NCBI RefSeq assembly: GCF_022968135.1
Contig: NZ_JALJRA010000010.1
Span: 124,001 to 188,000, forward strand
DNA length: 64,000 bases
Direction of reading: 5' to 3'
From: Pseudorhizobium tarimense
Lineage (GTDB): Bacteria > Pseudomonadota > Alphaproteobacteria > Rhizobiales > Rhizobiaceae
Below are positions 1 to 9,450 of this stretch, piece after piece. Position 1 is the stretch's first letter, and every line of letters starts with the position of its first letter. The notes under the pieces are model-generated. The model searched no databases. It worked only from the letters and a program-made list of their open reading frames with translations, and was not told the DNA's origin. Position numbers and translations under genes: made by a program.

Positions 1-356
1 ACACCCGCCGGGATGCCGATCAGGACGGCAAGGATGATGGCGCAGAGGGACAATTCCACGGTGGCCGGAAACAGTGCCAGGAACTGGTCGAGGATCGGCG
101 TCTTGGAAACGATCGAGGAGCCAAAGTCACCAGTCACGACACCGCCGAGGTAGTCGAAATACTGGATGACCAGAGGTCGGTCGAGCCCAAGCTGGGCGCT
201 GATCTGCGCATGACGCTCTGGCGACATGACACGTTCGCCAGAAAGCAGCGCGACGGGATCGCCGGGGAGAAGGCGGATAAAGGAGAAAGAGATGATCGAG
301 ACCCCGATAAAAGTCGGGATCAGAACGGCGAAACGCCGCAGGAGAAAGCCGAACAT
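1..356 (-). CDS. ABC transporter permease, dipeptide type (DppB-like), 5' part only
   Basis: This is the first 118 codons of an inner-membrane permease of the peptide/nickel ABC family; the rest lies beyond the window edge. The protein begins MFGFLLRRFAVLIPTF, a first transmembrane helix, followed by IRLLPGDPV and a periplasmic stretch with LGLDRPLVIQYFDYL and GDFGSS, which are typical of the DppB/OppB N-terminal half, and then a second hydrophobic helix. ATG at 356 is preceded by an AAGG element. It lies 152 bases downstream of the binding-protein gene on the same strand, the usual order for this transporter. Substrate cannot be read from the sequence. Confidence 0.85.
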   Translation of the reverse strand, partial: MFGFLLRRFAVLIPTFIGVSIISFSFIRLLPGDPVALLSGERVMSPERHAQISAQLGLDRPLVIQYFDYLGGVVTGDFGSSIVSKTPILDQFLALFPATVELSLCAIILAVLIGIPAG

Positions 357-457
357 AGGAAACCTTTTTGTCCCTTGAGCCAAGGCAGGCTTTGGACCCC
401 GCTCATGGCGCTTGAAGTGGTTTCACTTCATTTTTTTCTGGCGCTCATAAAGCAAAT

Positions 458-486
458 GCCGCGGGAAACGCAATGTATCCCGCGGC
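458..486 (-). other. Stem-loop between binding-protein and permease genes
   Basis: A perfect 9-bp inverted repeat (GCCGCGGGA at 458-466, TCCCGCGGC at 478-486) with an 11-base loop sits 22 bases after the stop codon of the binding-protein gene. No U-run follows immediately in the direction of transcription. It therefore looks more like a 3' stabilising or partially terminating hairpin that lets the binding protein be made in excess over the permeases than a full terminator. Confidence 0.5.
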
Positions 487-508
487 AGATTTTATCGGTC
501 AGGTGCCG

Positions 509-2104
509 TTACTCGGAGATATCGACGTTCTCGAACGTGAAATCGCCGAGCGGGCTCTGCACGAAGCCGGTGACTTCCTTGCGCATCGGAACGATCGACA
601 GCGAGTGGTCGAGTGTCGCCCAAGGAGCTTCACGCTTGAACACGACCTGGGCCTGTTCATAGAGTTCGGCACGCTCTTCCTGGTCGGAAACCGTCTTCGC
701 CTTCGTCACGAGCTCGTTGAACTCCTCGTTGCACCACTGCGCGCGGTTGTTGCCGCCGACGGCGTTGCAGCCGAGCAGGGTGTCGAGGAAGTTGTCCGGG
801 TCGCCGTTGTCGCCGGTCCAGCCGAGCATGACGGCACCGTCGCGGTCCTTCGCCTTCGAGCGGTCGAGGTATTCGGCCCATTCGTAGGAGACGATCTCGA
901 CGTCGACGCCGATCTTGGCGAAGTCGTCCTGGATGATTTCGGCAGCGCGACGTGCGTTCAGCATGTACGGACGCGAAACCGGCATCGCCCAGATCTTCAT
1001 CGACAGGTTTTCGACGCCTGCGTCCTGAAGCATCTTCTTGGCGGCTTCGAGGTCGTACTCATCTTCCTCGACGGCGTCATTGTAGGACCACATGGTCGGC
1101 GGGATCGGGTTCTTCGCCGGCGTTGCCATGCCTTGGAAAACGGCATCAACGATTGCCTGCTTGTTGATCGCCTTGTTGAGCGCCTTGCGGACCTCAACCT
1201 TGTCGAACGGAGCCTGGGTCGTGTTGTAAGCGAGGTAGGCAACGTTCAGGCCTTCCTGCTCCATAACGGTCAGGCTGTCGTCGGAACGCATGGACTCAAC
1301 GTCGGCTGCGTTCGGATACGGCATCAGGTGGCATTCGCCAGCCTTCAGCTTCTGGTAACGAACGGCGGCGTCCGTGGTGATGGCGAAGACGAGGTCATCG
1401 ATCTTCGGCGCGCCACCCCAGTAGTCGGCGTTCTTGGCGTAACGGATGACGGCATCCTGCTGGTAGCCGACGAAGGAGAACGGACCGGTGCCGAGCGGCA
1501 TCTGGTTCAGTTGCTCCATCTTGCCCTCAGCCTGCAGCTTGTCTGCATATTCCTTCGACATGATCGAAGCGAACGGCATCGCCAAGTTGGCGAGGAAAGG
1601 AGCTTCCGGACGGTTGAGGACAAACTTCACCGTCATGTCGTCAACCTTTTCGATCGACTTGATGAGGTCCGGGAAGCCCATGCCGGCGGCATATTCCCAG
1701 GAAGTGCCCGGAACGTACTGGTTCCACGGGTTTTCTGCATTGATCTGGCGGTCGATGGAGAAGACCACGTCGTCAGCGTTCATCTCGCGGGTCGGCGTGA
1801 AGAAGTCCGTGGTGTGGAACTTGACACCCGGGCGCAGCTTGAACGTGTATTCGGTGCCATCGTCGGACACGGTCCAGCTTTCGGCAAGGCCGGCAACCGG
1901 CTTGGTCGTACCCGGCTCGAACTCGAGCAGGCGGCTGTAGACTGGATGGGCGGATGCATCGAAGGTGGTGCCGGCGGTGTAGAGGCCGGGGTCGAAACCT
2001 TCCGGAGAGCCTTCGGAGCAATATACGAAGGTCTTGGCGCTCGCCGCACTTGCGAAGAACGTCGCCGACAGTAGGGCTGCGGCTAGAACAAGTTTGTTTT
2101 TCAC
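509..2104 (-). CDS. Peptide-type ABC transporter substrate-binding protein (family 5)
   Basis: Periplasmic solute receptor of 531 residues, the normal size for DppA/OppA-type proteins. It has a clear Sec signal peptide (basic MKNK, hydrophobic core, ASA-K cleavage region near residue 23), followed by the family 5 start FVYCSEGSPEGFDPGLY and internal stretches such as YTFKLRPGVKFH and LGTGPFSFVGY. A GGGAGAAA ribosome binding site precedes the ATG. It is the first gene of a minus-strand operon that continues into the permease at the window edge. DppA-like proteins bind di- or tripeptides, haem precursors or other small ligands; the M20 amidohydrolase transcribed divergently makes an N-acyl amino acid or short peptide ligand plausible, but that is inference. 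Confidence 0.9.
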   Translation of the reverse strand: MKNKLVLAAALLSATFFASAASAKTFVYCSEGSPEGFDPGLYTAGTTFDASAHPVYSRLLEFEPGTTKPVAGLAESWTVSDDGTEYTFKLRPGVKFHTTDFFTPTREMNADDVVFSIDRQINAENPWNQYVPGTSWEYAAGMGFPDLIKSIEKVDDMTVKFVLNRPEAPFLANLAMPFASIMSKEYADKLQAEGKMEQLNQMPLGTGPFSFVGYQQDAVIRYAKNADYWGGAPKIDDLVFAITTDAAVRYQKLKAGECHLMPYPNAADVESMRSDDSLTVMEQEGLNVAYLAYNTTQAPFDKVEVRKALNKAINKQAIVDAVFQGMATPAKNPIPPTMWSYNDAVEEDEYDLEAAKKMLQDAGVENLSMKIWAMPVSRPYMLNARRAAEIIQDDFAKIGVDVEIVSYEWAEYLDRSKAKDRDGAVMLGWTGDNGDPDNFLDTLLGCNAVGGNNRAQWCNEEFNELVTKAKTVSDQEERAELYEQAQVVFKREAPWATLDHSLSIVPMRKEVTGFVQSPLGDFTFENVDISE

Positions 2105-2600
2105 GGGCTTTCTCCCAGTTAGGCGGTCTGGATGTTACCTGACCGACCGGTACTACGCCGATACGTGCCAAGGCCCGTACCGTTTGTCGTTCGGCGTCTC
2201 GTTGGCCGCGGCAGGATACCGCCGCTCACCGAGCAGCCGTCTCAGGGCAGGTTGCGGACGTGCCGTCTCCGACCCCGGATCAGCATTTCCGACCGCGCAC
2301 AGTCGGACATTTTACCTGTGCTATGCATCTTAGAAGAAAAACCTCAGGATGCTTCTCAATTCTCTGAAATTTTGTCGCGGGGACATGATTTCGCGAAAAT
2401 TGTGCGTAGGCAGCGGCGGCGGAGCATAACGATTAGATCGGACTTGTCGAGATGCCTTGAGAGCGGCGGACGGGAAGGGTAACCGGTTTGCTAGCGCGGC
2501 TTTGCGCATTCTCGTACTTCCAGAAATAGGCGCTTTGCGGAGCAACGCGAATGCAAGTACGTTCCTCGCGTCGATGCAATGCAGCAAAGGGAGTGACTTC
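2105..2600. other. Intergenic region between divergent binding-protein and amidohydrolase genes
   Basis: About 500 bases with no convincing gene. It must hold the promoters of the minus-strand transporter operon and the plus-strand amidohydrolase. I could not identify a clear -35/-10 pair or operator by eye. The reading frame of the amidohydrolase stays open back to 2457, but the strong ribosome binding site lies just before 2601, so the upstream part is treated as leader. Confidence 0.6.
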
Positions 2601-4034
2601 ATGGCGATTAGCAACTCCAACCACCCTCCGGTCTGGGACCTGGTTGATGCGAAGAAGGAGGACTTCTTCGCGTTGAGCAACCGGGTGTGGGAAACGCCTG
2701 AGACCTGCTACATGGAAACGCAGTCTGCGGCTGCGCATCGCGAGATGCTGGAGGCGCAAGCCTTTCGGATCACGGAGAATGTGGCCGGTATCCCCACGGC
2801 GTTGATCGGCGAGGCGGGGGAGGGCGGACCGGTCATCGCGTTCCTCGGAGAATACGATGCGCTTGCGGGTCTCAGCCAGAAGGCTGGTGAGACACGACAT
2901 AAGCCGCTCGTTGCGGGGGCAAACGGCCATGGATGTGGCCACAATCTCCTCGGTTCAGCTTCGCTCCTCGCTGCGACGGCGGTGAAGGACTGGCTGGAAC
3001 AGACGGGCACTCCCGGACGCGTCCGCTATTACGGATGCCCGGCCGAGGAGGGGGGCGCAGCCAAGGCCTTCATGGTGCGCGCCGGAGCCTTCGATAGCGT
3101 CGACATCGCAATCAGCTGGCACCCGAGCAATTTTGCCGGCGTCCAGCGCGAAACCTCGCTTGCGAACTGCCGCATCGACTTCGAGTTCACGGGGCGTGCG
3201 GCCCATGCCGCGGCGGTGCCGGAACTAGGGCGCAGCGCACTCGATGCCGTCGAACTGATGAGCGTTGGGGTCAACTACATGCGCGAACACATGCCGTCGG
3301 AGTGCCGGATCCACAATGCCATTCTCGATACGGGGGGCATCTCGCCAAACGTCGTGCAGGCCTATGCCAAGGTGCGTTATGTCGTCCGCTCCCCCGATCT
3401 CGCCGGCCTGCTGACGCTGATCGAGCGGGTGAAGAAGGTGGCCGAAGGTGCAGCCCTGATGACGGAGACAAGCGTCAAGAGCACGATCCTTGCGGGCGTT
3501 TCAAACCTCGTCGTCAACACGCCGCTGATGGACGTCATGCAAGGCATCTGGGAAAGCCTCGGCCCACCGGCCTTCGATCAGGCTGATATTGAGTTCGCCG
3601 AAGAGATCCGCGCCACCCTTATGCCTGAGGACATTGCTGCGAGCTGGAACCAGGAGCGGCTGGAGCCGAGGGACATCCCGCTCGCCGACTTCATCCTGCC
3701 GCCGCACAACGAGATCCGCCAGATGGGCGGATCCACGGATGTCGGCGACGTCAGCTGGGTCGTTCCAACCGTCCAGGCTTATGGTCCGACGCTGGCGGTC
3801 GGCACGCAGCTGCATACCTGGCAGGTCGTGGCTCAGGGCCAGAGCGCGCTGGCGCATAAGGGTATGGCTGCAACAGCCAAGGTGATGGCGGCTACAGGGA
3901 TCGCTGCCTTACAGAGCCCGGAGCTTCGGGAAGCAGCGTGGGCTGATCTGAAGCGGCGCCACAAGGGCCAGGTCTATCGAAGCCCCATTCCTGAGGGAGC
4001 CGAGCCTCCCGTTGCCGCGATGACCTCGAAGTAA
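2601..4034 (+). CDS. M20 family amidohydrolase, AbgB-like
   Basis: A 477-residue zinc-type hydrolase of the M20D group, close in length to p-aminobenzoyl-glutamate hydrolase subunit B (about 480). Metal-ligand motifs are visible: GHGCGHNLLG near residue 113, CPAEEGGA near residue 142 and SWHPSN near residue 170, followed by the lid domain (EFTGRAAHAA) and a C-terminal GSTDVGDVSW motif. I chose ATG 2601 because AAGGGAG lies just upstream; the frame is open 48 codons further but that part looks non-coding. The family removes acyl or aryl groups from amino acids or short peptides, including folate breakdown products. Located back to back with a dipeptide transporter and ahead of an aminotransferase, it probably acts in uptake and use of such compounds. 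Confidence 0.85.
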   Translation: MAISNSNHPPVWDLVDAKKEDFFALSNRVWETPETCYMETQSAAAHREMLEAQAFRITENVAGIPTALIGEAGEGGPVIAFLGEYDALAGLSQKAGETRHKPLVAGANGHGCGHNLLGSASLLAATAVKDWLEQTGTPGRVRYYGCPAEEGGAAKAFMVRAGAFDSVDIAISWHPSNFAGVQRETSLANCRIDFEFTGRAAHAAAVPELGRSALDAVELMSVGVNYMREHMPSECRIHNAILDTGGISPNVVQAYAKVRYVVRSPDLAGLLTLIERVKKVAEGAALMTETSVKSTILAGVSNLVVNTPLMDVMQGIWESLGPPAFDQADIEFAEEIRATLMPEDIAASWNQERLEPRDIPLADFILPPHNEIRQMGGSTDVGDVSWVVPTVQAYGPTLAVGTQLHTWQVVAQGQSALAHKGMAATAKVMAATGIAALQSPELREAAWADLKRRHKGQVYRSPIPEGAEPPVAAMTSK

Positions 4035-4123
4035 CAGCAAGAATATCTTCCGCCGCAAACGGAAGCTGACGCCGGGCGTGCGTCCGGCTATGACTGTGCA
4101 GCGCATTCCAGAAGGAGACCACC

Positions 4124-5482
4124 GTGACCGTTCAGCCCAATTCCGTCGAGGCTCGTGACCAGGCCTATCAGCTGCACTCCTACACCAATGCCCGCGCACT
4201 GGAGCGCGATGGGGCGCTGGTGATCGAGCGAGGCGAAGGGGTTCACGTATACGACAACAACGGCAAGCAATATATTGAAGCGATGTCGGGGCTCTGGAGC
4301 GTAGCGGTCGGTTTCGGCGAACAGCGGCTTGTTGATGCCGCGACGCGTCAGATGGCGAAGCTTCCCTACTACCACACCTTCACCGGCCGCACCCATGGCC
4401 CCTCCGTCGATCTTGCCGAAAAGCTGATCCAGATGGCGCCGGTGCCGATGTCGAAGGTCTATTTCACCAATTCCGGTTCTGAGGGCAACGATACCGCCCT
4501 TAAGATGGTGTGGTACCGGTCGAACGCCCTCGGCAAGCCGGAGAAGAAGAAGGTGATCTCGCGGGTAAAGGGCTATCACGGCGTAACCATTGCCAGCGCC
4601 AGCCTCACCGGCTTGCCGAACAACCACCGCTCATTCGATCTGCCGCTCTCCAACATCCTGCACACGACCTGCCCGCATTATCGTGCATTCAAGCAGGAGG
4701 GGGAAACGGAGGAAGCTTTTGTCGCCCGCTGTGCGCAGGAGCTGGAGGAGCTGATTCTTGCCGAAGGGCCGGAGACGGTTGCCGCTTTCATCGGCGAGCC
4801 AGTAATGGGTGCCGGCGGTGTCATTGTCCCGCCTGCAGGCTATTGGGATGCGATCCAGGTGGTGCTGCGCAAATACGACGTCCTGCTGATCGCCGACGAG
4901 GTGATCTGCGGGTTCGGGCGCACCGGGGAGATGTTCGGCACGACGACCTTCGGCCTGCAGCCGGACATCATGACGGTGTCGAAGCAGCTGTCGTCATCCT
5001 ACCAGCCGATCTCGGCGCTGCTGATCAACGAGCGCGTCTACGGACCGCTGGCTGACGAGTCGAACAGGATCGGCACCTTTGGGCACGGCTACACCGCCAG
5101 CGGCCATCCGGTGGCTGCTGCCGTCGCGCTTGAGAACCTTGCGATCATCGAGGAGCGGGATCTTGTCGGCAATGTCAGAAATCTCAGTCCGCTGTTCATG
5201 AAGCGGCTGAAGGCGCTCGAGGAGCATCCTTTGGCGATCGAGGCGCGCGGTATCGGCCTCATCGGCGCTCTGGAATTGAAGCCACGCGACGGTTTCGCCG
5301 CCGGTCAGCTCGGCCCGAAGTTTGCGGCGCTGATGCTGGACAAGGGCGTGATCGGGCGTGCGATCGGCGACAGCATCGCGCTTTGCCCGCCGCTGATTGT
5401 CACCGAGCAGCAGATCAACACGATCTTCGATACATTCGAAGCGTCGCTGGATGCATTTCAGGCTCAGCTAAGCCAGGCCTGA
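4124..5482 (+). CDS. Class III PLP-dependent aminotransferase (omega-amino acid type)
   Basis: A 452-residue fold-type I transaminase. It shows the N-terminal substrate region (MSGLWSVAVGFG), cofactor-binding TNSGSEGNDTALK, the conserved LLIADEVICGFGRTG, and the Schiff-base lysine in VSKQLSSSY (about Lys287). The start is GTG at 4124 with AGAAGGAGACC immediately before it. Members move an amino group from omega-amino acids, polyamines or related amines to pyruvate or 2-oxoglutarate. It follows the AbgB-like gene by 89 bases, in the same direction, suggesting joint function in amine or amino acid breakdown. The exact donor cannot be assigned. Confidence 0.88.
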   Translation: MTVQPNSVEARDQAYQLHSYTNARALERDGALVIERGEGVHVYDNNGKQYIEAMSGLWSVAVGFGEQRLVDAATRQMAKLPYYHTFTGRTHGPSVDLAEKLIQMAPVPMSKVYFTNSGSEGNDTALKMVWYRSNALGKPEKKKVISRVKGYHGVTIASASLTGLPNNHRSFDLPLSNILHTTCPHYRAFKQEGETEEAFVARCAQELEELILAEGPETVAAFIGEPVMGAGGVIVPPAGYWDAIQVVLRKYDVLLIADEVICGFGRTGEMFGTTTFGLQPDIMTVSKQLSSSYQPISALLINERVYGPLADESNRIGTFGHGYTASGHPVAAAVALENLAIIEERDLVGNVRNLSPLFMKRLKALEEHPLAIEARGIGLIGALELKPRDGFAAGQLGPKFAALMLDKGVIGRAIGDSIALCPPLIVTEQQINTIFDTFEASLDAFQAQLSQA

Positions 5483-5555
5483 AATTCGCGACATTGGCTG
5501 CGGGATCGCCCGCGGCCAATTGTTGGCGGTAACTCAGGGCCTATATCTTGGCGCC

Positions 5556-7013
5556 ATGCTGATGTTGATCGAGCCATATTGGCCCCATGTTCTCTTCGTG
5601 CTTTCGCTCCTGCTCGGGGCGACGGCGGCTATTCACGCCGCCATGACCAAGGAGGAGGTGCGCTCTGCCATCGGCTGGGTCGGCATCATCATCCTGTCTC
5701 CGATTATCGGAGCGCTCCTCTACTTCATTGCGGGAATCAATCGCATCCGCAGGAGCGCCATCAGCGACCGGCGCTTCATGCTGGGCCATGTGCGCGATCA
5801 CTTCGAGGCATATGATGCGACGAATGGGATGGTCGCGGAGCGTTTCGGCGAGCGCTATGCAGCGATGAAGGTTCTGGGCGACCGCGTTACGGAACACGAC
5901 ATCACCACCGGCAACAGCATCGATCTGCTGACGACCGGCGACGACGCCTACCGGGCAATGCTGACGGCGATCGATGAGGCCGAACGGTCGATCCTGCTCG
6001 AAACTTATATCTTCGATCGCGACCGGGTAGGGCAGCGTTTCGTGGAGGCCTTGACGGGGGCCGCGCGGCGCGGAGTAGCAGTGCGCGTTTTAGTCGACGC
6101 CGTGGGTGCGCGCTATTCCGTGCCGAGTGTGCTGGGCATGCTGCGCGACGGAGGCGTCACGGTGGATGTTTTCAACGGGAAGGTGATCATGGGGCTGCGG
6201 CTGCCCTACGCCAATCTGCGCACCCACCGAAAGATTCTGGTCGTCGATGGCCGCACGGCCTTTACCGGCGGCATCAACATTCGCGAAGGTTTCTCCGGCG
6301 AGCTGTTTGGCACCGACTGCGCCGTCGACACACATTTCCGGATCAGGGGGCCGATAATCGCGAATCTTTTCGCCATTGCGGCCGCGGACTGGCGATTCAC
6401 CACCGGAGAGGATCTGCTGGGGGAACCATGGCAGATCGTGCCTCCTGCGAGCGAGCCGGGCGAGCCTGTAGCAATTCGTGCCGTCGCCTCCGGGCCGGAC
6501 CGAAGCGTTGAGACCAATCATAAGATGCTGATGGGCGCCTTTTCCGTCGCCGGCCGCTCCATCCGCATCATGTCGCCCTACTTCCTGCCCGACCGCGAAT
6601 TGATCACCGCGCTGATCACGGCCGCTCGGCGGGGGGTAGAGGTCGACGTGGTCGTGCCGGAGGCGAACAACCTGACGCTGGTCGATCGGGCGATGACGGG
6701 GCAGTTCGATCAGCTGCTGAAGAACTACTGCCGGATTTGGCGGGCGCCAGGCGCCTTCAACCATTCAAAACTGATGGCGATTGACGGCCGTTGGGCCTTT
6801 GTCGGCTCCTCCAACCTGGACCCGCGGTCGCTGCGGCTCAATTTTGAGGTCGATCTGGAGGTGATGGACGTTTCTTTCGCAAAGGAACTGGAACGAAGAA
6901 TCGATATCGCCATTTCCTCCTCAACGCAGGTCACGCTGGAGCGCCTGCAGCAACGGCCGTTCCCGGCCCGACTTCTCGACCGTGTGCTCTGGCTCGGCTC
7001 GCCCTATCTTTGA
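5556..7013 (+). CDS. Cardiolipin synthase-like phospholipase D family protein
   Basis: About 485 residues with two N-terminal membrane helices (HVLFVLSLLLGATAAI and IGWVGIIILSPIIGALLY), then two phospholipase D domains. Both HKD motifs are intact: HRKILVVDGRTAFTGG near residue 224 and HSKLMAIDGRWAFVGSSN near residue 403. This layout is that of bacterial Cls enzymes, which join two phosphatidylglycerols to form cardiolipin at the inner membrane. The start is uncertain: ATG 5556 and 5562 are possible, and TTG codons at 5520 would add 12 residues; none has a strong ribosome binding site. The next gene is an EEP-family hydrolase 53 bases downstream. Confidence 0.85.
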   Translation: MLMLIEPYWPHVLFVLSLLLGATAAIHAAMTKEEVRSAIGWVGIIILSPIIGALLYFIAGINRIRRSAISDRRFMLGHVRDHFEAYDATNGMVAERFGERYAAMKVLGDRVTEHDITTGNSIDLLTTGDDAYRAMLTAIDEAERSILLETYIFDRDRVGQRFVEALTGAARRGVAVRVLVDAVGARYSVPSVLGMLRDGGVTVDVFNGKVIMGLRLPYANLRTHRKILVVDGRTAFTGGINIREGFSGELFGTDCAVDTHFRIRGPIIANLFAIAAADWRFTTGEDLLGEPWQIVPPASEPGEPVAIRAVASGPDRSVETNHKMLMGAFSVAGRSIRIMSPYFLPDRELITALITAARRGVEVDVVVPEANNLTLVDRAMTGQFDQLLKNYCRIWRAPGAFNHSKLMAIDGRWAFVGSSNLDPRSLRLNFEVDLEVMDVSFAKELERRIDIAISSSTQVTLERLQQRPFPARLLDRVLWLGSPYL

Positions 7014-7066
7014 TCAGGATCAGGGCAGGTTCCTGCCACGCTTTCTAGAACTGCTGCCAGAGGACC

Positions 7067-7906
7067 ATGAGGACAAAACGCGACAAACTCTCGGCCAGCA
7101 TCATCGCATCCATTCGCGAACACAGAAGACGTGGCGGTGCAGCCGGCGGCGTGCCTTCGGAGGAGCCTGAGAAAGGCTTCCTCATTGCCTCCTACAACGT
7201 CCACAAGTGCGTCGGGGTTGACGGGAAGTTCGACCCCTACCGGACGAAGGAAGTCATTCGTGAGATAGGCGCGGACGTGCTTGCGCTACAGGAGGCCGAC
7301 ACGCGTTTTGGCGAGCGCCGTGGTCTACTTGACCTCGAATGGCTGCAGCGTGAAACCGGGCTTTCGCCGGTGCCGATCGCCGGGCTTACGAAGGCCCACG
7401 GCTGGCACGGAAACGTAATTCTCTTTCGTGAAGGTCTGGTGAGGGACGTCCATCAGGTCAAGCTACCCGGGCTGGAGCCTCGGGGCGCTCTGATCTCCGA
7501 ACTCGAATTGAAAGGCGGTGGCGTGCTTCGAGTCATCGCGGCCCATCTCGGGCTGCTGCATCGGTCGCGCCACCAGCAGGCGCGGATGATCATCGATCTG
7601 CTTCGATCGCGCGCGGATCAACCGACTGTTCTGCTCGGCGACCTGAACGAGTGGCGGCTGGGCGATCGCTCCTCGCTCAACACGCTGACTTCTGTCTTCG
7701 GTTTGCCGACCGCGGTGGCGAGTTTCCCGTCCCGCCTGCCGGTGCTGGCGCTCGATCGGATCATGTCGAACCGGCCGGAGATCCTGGGGCCGGTCGCGGT
7801 GCATGATTCTGCCTTGGCACGGCTGGCCTCCGACCATCTGCCGATCAAGGCGCGCGTGCGCCTCGACGTGACAGCTGGCGTCGGCGATCCGGACCAAGAT
7901 ATTTAA
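7067..7906 (+). CDS. Endonuclease/exonuclease/phosphatase (EEP) family protein
   Basis: A 279-residue protein with the EEP fold signature: ASYNVHKCVG near residue 42, LALQEAD near residue 71, a central LGDLNEWRLGD and a C-terminal SDHLPIKARV that supplies the catalytic Asp-His pair. The family includes DNases, phosphodiesterases and phospholipid or inositol phosphatases. The N-terminal 35 residues are basic and probably disordered; no signal peptide is evident. It directly follows a cardiolipin synthase-like gene and may act with it on phospholipid metabolism; the substrate is unknown. Confidence 0.8.
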   Translation: MRTKRDKLSASIIASIREHRRRGGAAGGVPSEEPEKGFLIASYNVHKCVGVDGKFDPYRTKEVIREIGADVLALQEADTRFGERRGLLDLEWLQRETGLSPVPIAGLTKAHGWHGNVILFREGLVRDVHQVKLPGLEPRGALISELELKGGGVLRVIAAHLGLLHRSRHQQARMIIDLLRSRADQPTVLLGDLNEWRLGDRSSLNTLTSVFGLPTAVASFPSRLPVLALDRIMSNRPEILGPVAVHDSALARLASDHLPIKARVRLDVTAGVGDPDQDI

Positions 7907-7975
7907 TCATACTATTGAACCGGGCTGCCCGACGTCGTAAGGCATGCCCCGACCGAACACAAAGAGGAGCTCACC

Positions 7976-9409
7976 ATGACCATCTACCAAAACCTCATCG
8001 CCGGAGAATGGGTGGGTAGCGACGCCTCCAACAATATCAACCCATCCGACACCAATGACGTCGTGGGTTCTTACGCACAGGGCAGCGCTGACGACGCCAA
8101 GCAGGCAATCGCCGCTGCCAAGGCCGCATTTCCTGCCTGGTCGCACTCGGGCATCATGGAGCGCCACGGGATCCTGAAGAAGGCTGCCGACGAGATCGTG
8201 GCGCGCAAGGAAGAGCTAGGTAAGCTTCTCGCCCGCGAGGAGGGCAAGACCCTTCCGGAAGCAATCGGCGAAACGCTGCGCGCCGCGCAGATCTTCGATT
8301 TCTTTGCCGGCGAAGCACTTCGGCTCACAGGCGAGGTCGTGCCGTCTGCGCGCCCCGGCATCGGCGTGGAGATTACCCGTGAGCCGCTTGGCGTGATCGG
8401 CATCATCACCCCGTGGAACTTCCCGATCGCCATCCCGGCCTGGAAGATTGCGCCGGCCCTTTGCTACGGCAACACCGTGGTCTTCAAGCCGGCGGATCTC
8501 GTCCCGGGCTGCGCCTGGGCGATCGTCGACATCCTGCACCGGGCTGGCCTGCCGAAGGGCGTGCTGAACCTCGTCATGGGGCGCGGCTCTGTGGTCGGGC
8601 AGGCGATGCTGGATAGCCCGGATCTGGCCGGCATTACCTTCACCGGTTCCACCGGCACCGGCAAGCGGGTGGCACTCGCCTCGGTCGAGCATAACCGCAA
8701 GTTCCAGCTGGAGATGGGCGGCAAGAACCCGATGGTCGTGCTCGACGATGCGGATCTGAATGTCGCCGTCGAAGCAGCTGCCAACTCCGGTTTCTTCTCC
8801 ACCGGCCAGCGCTGCACGGCGTCCTCGCGTCTGATTGTCACTGAAGGGATCCATGACAAGTTTGTTGCTGCCCTCACCGAAAAGCTGAAGACGCTGACGG
8901 TAGACAACGCACTAAAGCAGGGCACGCATATCGGTCCGGTCGTGGACGATAAGCAGCTCCAGCAGGACATGGACTATATCGAGATCGGCAAGAAGGAAGG
9001 TGCCAAGCTCGCCTTTGGTGGCGAGCGGATAGAGCGGGAGACGCCCGGTTTCTACCTGCAGCCGACGCTGTTTACTGAAGCAACAAACCAGATGCGGATT
9101 TCTCGCGAAGAAATATTCGGCCCTGTGGCAAGCGTGATCCGAGTAAAGGATTACGACGAGGCCCTGGCGGTCGCAAACGACACACCGTTCGGTCTCTCCG
9201 CGGGTATCGCCACCACCAGCCTCAAGTATGCGACCCACTTCAAGCGCAACTCCGAAGCCGGCATGGTCATGGTCAACCTGCCGACGGCCGGTGTGGACTT
9301 CCACGTGCCCTTCGGCGGCCGCAAGGCGTCTTCCTTCGGCCCGCGTGAGCAGGGGAAATATGCAGCTGAATTCTTCACTGTGGTGAAGACTGCCTATACG
9401 TTGCCGTAA
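7976..9409 (+). CDS. NAD(P)-dependent aldehyde dehydrogenase, alpha-ketoglutaric semialdehyde/succinate semialdehyde type
   Basis: A full-length 477-residue aldehyde dehydrogenase. The substrate tunnel motif IITPWNFPIAIPAWKIAPAL, the Rossmann GSTGTGKRV, the general base in LEMGGKNP (Glu246) and the nucleophile in GQRCTASSR (Cys280) are all present. The sequence around the catalytic cysteine resembles 2-oxoglutarate semialdehyde dehydrogenases of sugar acid and hydroxyproline pathways more than GabD, but the two cannot be separated by eye. An AGAGGAG ribosome binding site precedes ATG 7976. With the class III aminotransferase upstream it could oxidise the semialdehyde left after transamination. 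Confidence 0.85.
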   Translation: MTIYQNLIAGEWVGSDASNNINPSDTNDVVGSYAQGSADDAKQAIAAAKAAFPAWSHSGIMERHGILKKAADEIVARKEELGKLLAREEGKTLPEAIGETLRAAQIFDFFAGEALRLTGEVVPSARPGIGVEITREPLGVIGIITPWNFPIAIPAWKIAPALCYGNTVVFKPADLVPGCAWAIVDILHRAGLPKGVLNLVMGRGSVVGQAMLDSPDLAGITFTGSTGTGKRVALASVEHNRKFQLEMGGKNPMVVLDDADLNVAVEAAANSGFFSTGQRCTASSRLIVTEGIHDKFVAALTEKLKTLTVDNALKQGTHIGPVVDDKQLQQDMDYIEIGKKEGAKLAFGGERIERETPGFYLQPTLFTEATNQMRISREEIFGPVASVIRVKDYDEALAVANDTPFGLSAGIATTSLKYATHFKRNSEAGMVMVNLPTAGVDFHVPFGGRKASSFGPREQGKYAAEFFTVVKTAYTLP

Positions 9410-9450
9410 ACGAGAGGCGGCGGTCGTCGGCGCCTGACAAGGGATGCCCG

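Noticed and set aside
473..2074. 533-codon plus-strand frame opposite the transporter binding protein
   Set aside because: It is a mirror frame of a well-recognised gene in high-GC DNA; its translation has no domain-like features.
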